From Microbacteriaceae bacterium (GTDB lineage: Bacteria > Actinomycetota > Actinomycetes > Actinomycetales > Microbacteriaceae), in contig CANGGA010000050.1 in the NCBI GenBank assembly GCA_947453285.1, positions 1-7,490 of the forward strand: a stretch of DNA of 7,490 nucleotides, given 5' to 3'. This document shows, in pieces, positions 5,375 to 7,490 of this stretch. Below the pieces are notes generated by a model. The model saw only the letters and a program-made list of their open reading frames with translations, was not told where the DNA came from and searched no databases. Every line of letters begins with the position of its first letter. Position 1 is the first letter of the stretch. The position numbers and the translations under genes are program-made.

Positions 5375-6574
5375 ATGCAAACCAACTGGACCAAACTTCG
5401 TCTGCTCGCGGCTGCCGGCGCCATCTCGTGGATGGGCAGCACCCTGACGACCTTCACCGTCGTGCTTCGATACAAGGATGAGTTCGGGCCAAATGGCGTC
5501 TCGGCAATCATGCTCGCCATGATCTTGCCAACCATCCTTGCGGCTCCATATGGTGGTGTGCTTGCCGACCGTTTCAATTCGGGCAAGCTGATTCCGATTT
5601 TGCTAACCATCATGGGTTTGTGCACGTTCATGCTTTCGCTCGATCTTGGCTTTGTTTGGTCGCTCGTGTTCTTAGCGCTTACCGCAACTTGCGGAACTCC
5701 CGTTGGCGCAGCATTTAACGCGACCCTTCCGGTCTATTCGACACCAGAAGATTTGCCTCGCGTAAACGGTTTGATGCAAACCGGTTCTTCGCTCGGTGCA
5801 ATGTTGGGCCCCGGCGTTGCTGGCTTCTTGGTTTCATCGACAGATTCTTATGCTTGGCCGTTTCGCATCGACGCAATTTCGTTTTTGATTTTGGCAGCCG
5901 CAATCGTTGCGCTTCGAATCAATCGCGCTCCTCAGGTGCACGAAGAGAGCGAAAAGATGAGAGCTATTGACGGGTTGAAAACCATCATGACGAATCCACT
6001 TGTTCGTGCTCTCGTAATTTTGATAGCAATGATCATCCTGGCGGTCAGTGTTATCAATATCGGCGAAGTTTTCTTGGTGATGAATATTCTTCAGGCCGAT
6101 GCCTTTACCTATGGAATAGTTTCGGCAACTTTTGCACTCGGCTCAGTTCTAGGCGCCGTGGCAACTTCGGTGATGAAGGTTCCTGAAAAACGCCACGCAC
6201 CCATCGTGGTTCTTGCGCTTCTCGTGCTTGCTCTTATCACTCTCGGTCTTGCCTTCGCTTGGCACTGGATCGTTGTGGCCATCGCCTGGTTCATTGCCGG
6301 TGCCTTCAATGCGGCTCTAAACGCCTATGGCATTTCGCTGATCATGAACCGCATTGCAGAGGCCACTCGAGGTCGCGTCATGGCCTCGGTAGGCGCTCTA
6401 TTCTCTGTGGCTTCGGTTGCCGGTATGGGCATCGCCGGAATCTTGATTGCCGCCTTCGGCATTCGCATGGTGCTCGGCTTCGCCGGGGTTGCCTGCCTTG
6501 TCATCATTGGCTTGCTGTCACCGGCGGTTTTCAAGGCCAATCGCCTTGAAGTTCAGCAAGAACTAGTCGACTAG
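5375..6574 (+). CDS. MFS transporter (EntS/macrolide-efflux-like drug or metabolite exporter)
   Basis: This 399-residue integral membrane protein has about 12 predicted helices in two halves, with a polar central loop at about 183-205 (RINRAPQVHEESEKMRAIDG). MFS motif A is present between helices 2 and 3 as GGVLADRFNSGKLI (60-73). The segment RVNGLMQTGSSLGAMLGPGVAGFLV (129-153) is typical of the MFS_3 group that includes EntS and MefA-type proton-driven exporters. A matching segment in the second half is RGRVMASVGALFSVASVAG (332-350). The likely role is export of a small molecule from the cytoplasm; the substrate is unknown. The start is supported by the -10 element 6 nt upstream and by the basic N-terminus before helix 1. 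It ends in a palindrome shared with the convergent gene. Its neighbour upstream is a metal-binding-like peptide, but a terminator separates them, so no functional link is claimed. Confidence 0.9.
   Translation: MQTNWTKLRLLAAAGAISWMGSTLTTFTVVLRYKDEFGPNGVSAIMLAMILPTILAAPYGGVLADRFNSGKLIPILLTIMGLCTFMLSLDLGFVWSLVFLALTATCGTPVGAAFNATLPVYSTPEDLPRVNGLMQTGSSLGAMLGPGVAGFLVSSTDSYAWPFRIDAISFLILAAAIVALRINRAPQVHEESEKMRAIDGLKTIMTNPLVRALVILIAMIILAVSVINIGEVFLVMNILQADAFTYGIVSATFALGSVLGAVATSVMKVPEKRHAPIVVLALLVLALITLGLAFAWHWIVVAIAWFIAGAFNAALNAYGISLIMNRIAEATRGRVMASVGALFSVASVAGMGIAGILIAAFGIRMVLGFAGVACLVIIGLLSPAVFKANRLEVQQELVD
6563..6574. repeat. Perfect 12-bp palindrome shared by two convergent gene ends
   Basis: CTAGTCGACTAG reads the same on both strands and covers the last four codons of both convergent genes. 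Each therefore ends Leu-Val-Asp-stop. It has no loop and no T-run, so it is not a terminator by itself. Confidence 0.95.
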
Positions 6575-7490
6575 CGGTTCTTTGTCTGGCCCGAACTCCC
6601 AGGCCAGCTCTGTGATTTGCGACTTGTCGACCAACGGTGTCTGAGCCTCGAAATCGGCTGCAACCACCTCAACGATTCGCTGGGCCGCTTCACCCGGATA
6701 GGGGCTGGCTGCGTGGCGCAAGCATTCTATCGCCGCCGAATAATCGCCAAGCCCATTGGCACGAATTTCGTCGAAACGCTCTGTGAACTCAGAAAAGTTG
6801 CTGATGCGCCAGTTTGCCTGCACCGCAATTTCACCAATTGGTGAGAACTGCCAGTGATCGGGGTTCTCTAGAAATATGCCGGCCTTCTGTGCGATCAGCG
6901 GATATTCACCAATGAATGAAATTCCATCGGTGAGCAACAGGTCGCAAGATTTAAACAGGTTGCCAAAGTCGCCACCGGTTTCGATCGAGGTGTGTGCAAG
7001 TGAGTTCCAGGCGAACAACCAATCGTCGAGTTCTGCCTTGTTGACCACGCCACGCTCGGCGAGTGTGCCAAACATAAATGGATGAGGCCGCATCACGATG
7101 TCGATGTCTTGATGAGTTTCTGCAAAGTGCAACATCTCTTTGTGCATCGCCGCAAATGTTCCGAAGTTCAACCAGTGATTCGAATAACTGTGATGTGGTG
7201 CCCAAACCAGCGTGTAGCGATCGAGAGGTTTTGCACCGCTGTTGGCCACCAACGAGTCAATCTTCGGCGAACCGGTTAGGTGCACGTGCTTATTGCCGCG
7301 CGAGGTGTTTGCAAACGCTTCGACCACTGCGGCATCCTGTGTCAAAATCAACGACGACAACTGGTGCGAGCGCTGCGTGTAGAGGTATGGCGCAACCCCT
7401 TCATCGCCGGGCTCATTCACTAGCGCAAACGAATAGTAGGGAACCTGACAAACCTTGGTGAACTCGCTCAACACCTCGGCACGATAGCCC
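6563..7490 (-). CDS. CDP-glycerol glycerophosphotransferase-like protein, C-terminal part (5' end outside window)
   Basis: The frame stays open to the right edge (GYRAEVLSEF...), so the gene starts beyond it; the GTG at 7474 is internal. About 309 residues are visible. The order of motifs fits the TagB/TagF-like transferase family found in wall-polymer and polysaccharide loci: HLTGSPKID near residue 70 (counting from the GTG), LVWAPHHSYS (89-98), VMRPHP (127-132), WNSL..TSIETGGDFGNLFKSCDLLLTDGISFIGEYPL (156-193). His131 with Pro132, and Asp183 to Ser186, match the nucleotide and phosphate-handling positions of the family. Such enzymes transfer glycerol- or ribitol-phosphate from a CDP-activated donor to a cell-surface polymer at the inner face of the membrane. 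The exact donor and acceptor are unknown. No membrane helix is seen. The tail of about 25 residues after 280 is acidic and not part of the motif region. Confidence 0.75.
   Translation of the reverse strand, partial: GYRAEVLSEFTKVCQVPYYSFALVNEPGDEGVAPYLYTQRSHQLSSLILTQDAAVVEAFANTSRGNKHVHLTGSPKIDSLVANSGAKPLDRYTLVWAPHHSYSNHWLNFGTFAAMHKEMLHFAETHQDIDIVMRPHPFMFGTLAERGVVNKAELDDWLFAWNSLAHTSIETGGDFGNLFKSCDLLLTDGISFIGEYPLIAQKAGIFLENPDHWQFSPIGEIAVQANWRISNFSEFTERFDEIRANGLGDYSAAIECLRHAASPYPGEAAQRIVEVVAADFEAQTPLVDKSQITELAWEFGPDKEPLVD

Noticed and set aside
6563..6574. The 12-bp palindrome as an insertion or attachment site
   Set aside because: No direct repeats, integrase or composition break is visible around it, and both flanking genes look intact at this end.
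7078..7461. Plus-strand open frame of 127 codons opposite the transferase gene
   Set aside because: Its composition is low-quality (Cys/Arg/Ser-rich), it has no start signal, and the minus-strand frame carries the RPHP and TDGISF motifs.

Overview
The window is about 7.5 kb of compact chromosomal DNA of moderate GC (roughly 52-54% by eye). It most likely comes from an actinobacterium, with a small planktonic Microbacteriaceae-type genome (Rhodoluna/Aquiluna-like) as the best guess. This rests on inference: the ChoD-like GMC oxidoreductase, repeated leaderless promoters of the form TAGA(C/G)T-N6-ATG, almost no Shine-Dalgarno sequences, and gene ends that abut or overlap. No mobile element, tRNA, rRNA or CRISPR array was seen, and no stretch over 300 bases lacks a gene.

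Region 1 (1-2268, + strand) holds the 3' part of a saccharopine dehydrogenase-family gene. Six bases later comes a GMC flavoprotein oxidoreductase carrying a CX2CX2CX3C cysteine cluster. The two look like the end of one operon for an amine, amino-acid or alcohol/steroid-like oxidation that cannot be specified from the sequence.

Region 2 (2230-4058, - strand) is a two-gene operon of dissimilar EamA/DMT transporters joined by a 1-nt (or 4-nt) stop/start overlap. Its end overlaps the GMC gene by 39 nt. A 47-bp intergenic region with two divergent leaderless promoters separates it from region 3.

Region 3 (4106-5350) has a GNAT acetyltransferase (+) whose stop codon abuts that of a convergent isochorismatase-family hydrolase (-). 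A 66-bp divergent intergenic region then leads to a tiny 24-codon gene for a peptide with six cysteines, resembling a metallothionein. It has the only strong ribosome binding site in the window and is closed by a textbook rho-independent terminator. This microprotein is the most interesting and probably unannotated item.

Region 4 (5363-7490) has an MFS exporter gene starting at its own leaderless promoter right after the terminator. It is convergent with the 3' part of a CDP-glycerol glycerophosphotransferase-like gene that runs off the right edge. These two genes share a perfect 12-bp palindrome, so both proteins end in Leu-Val-Asp.
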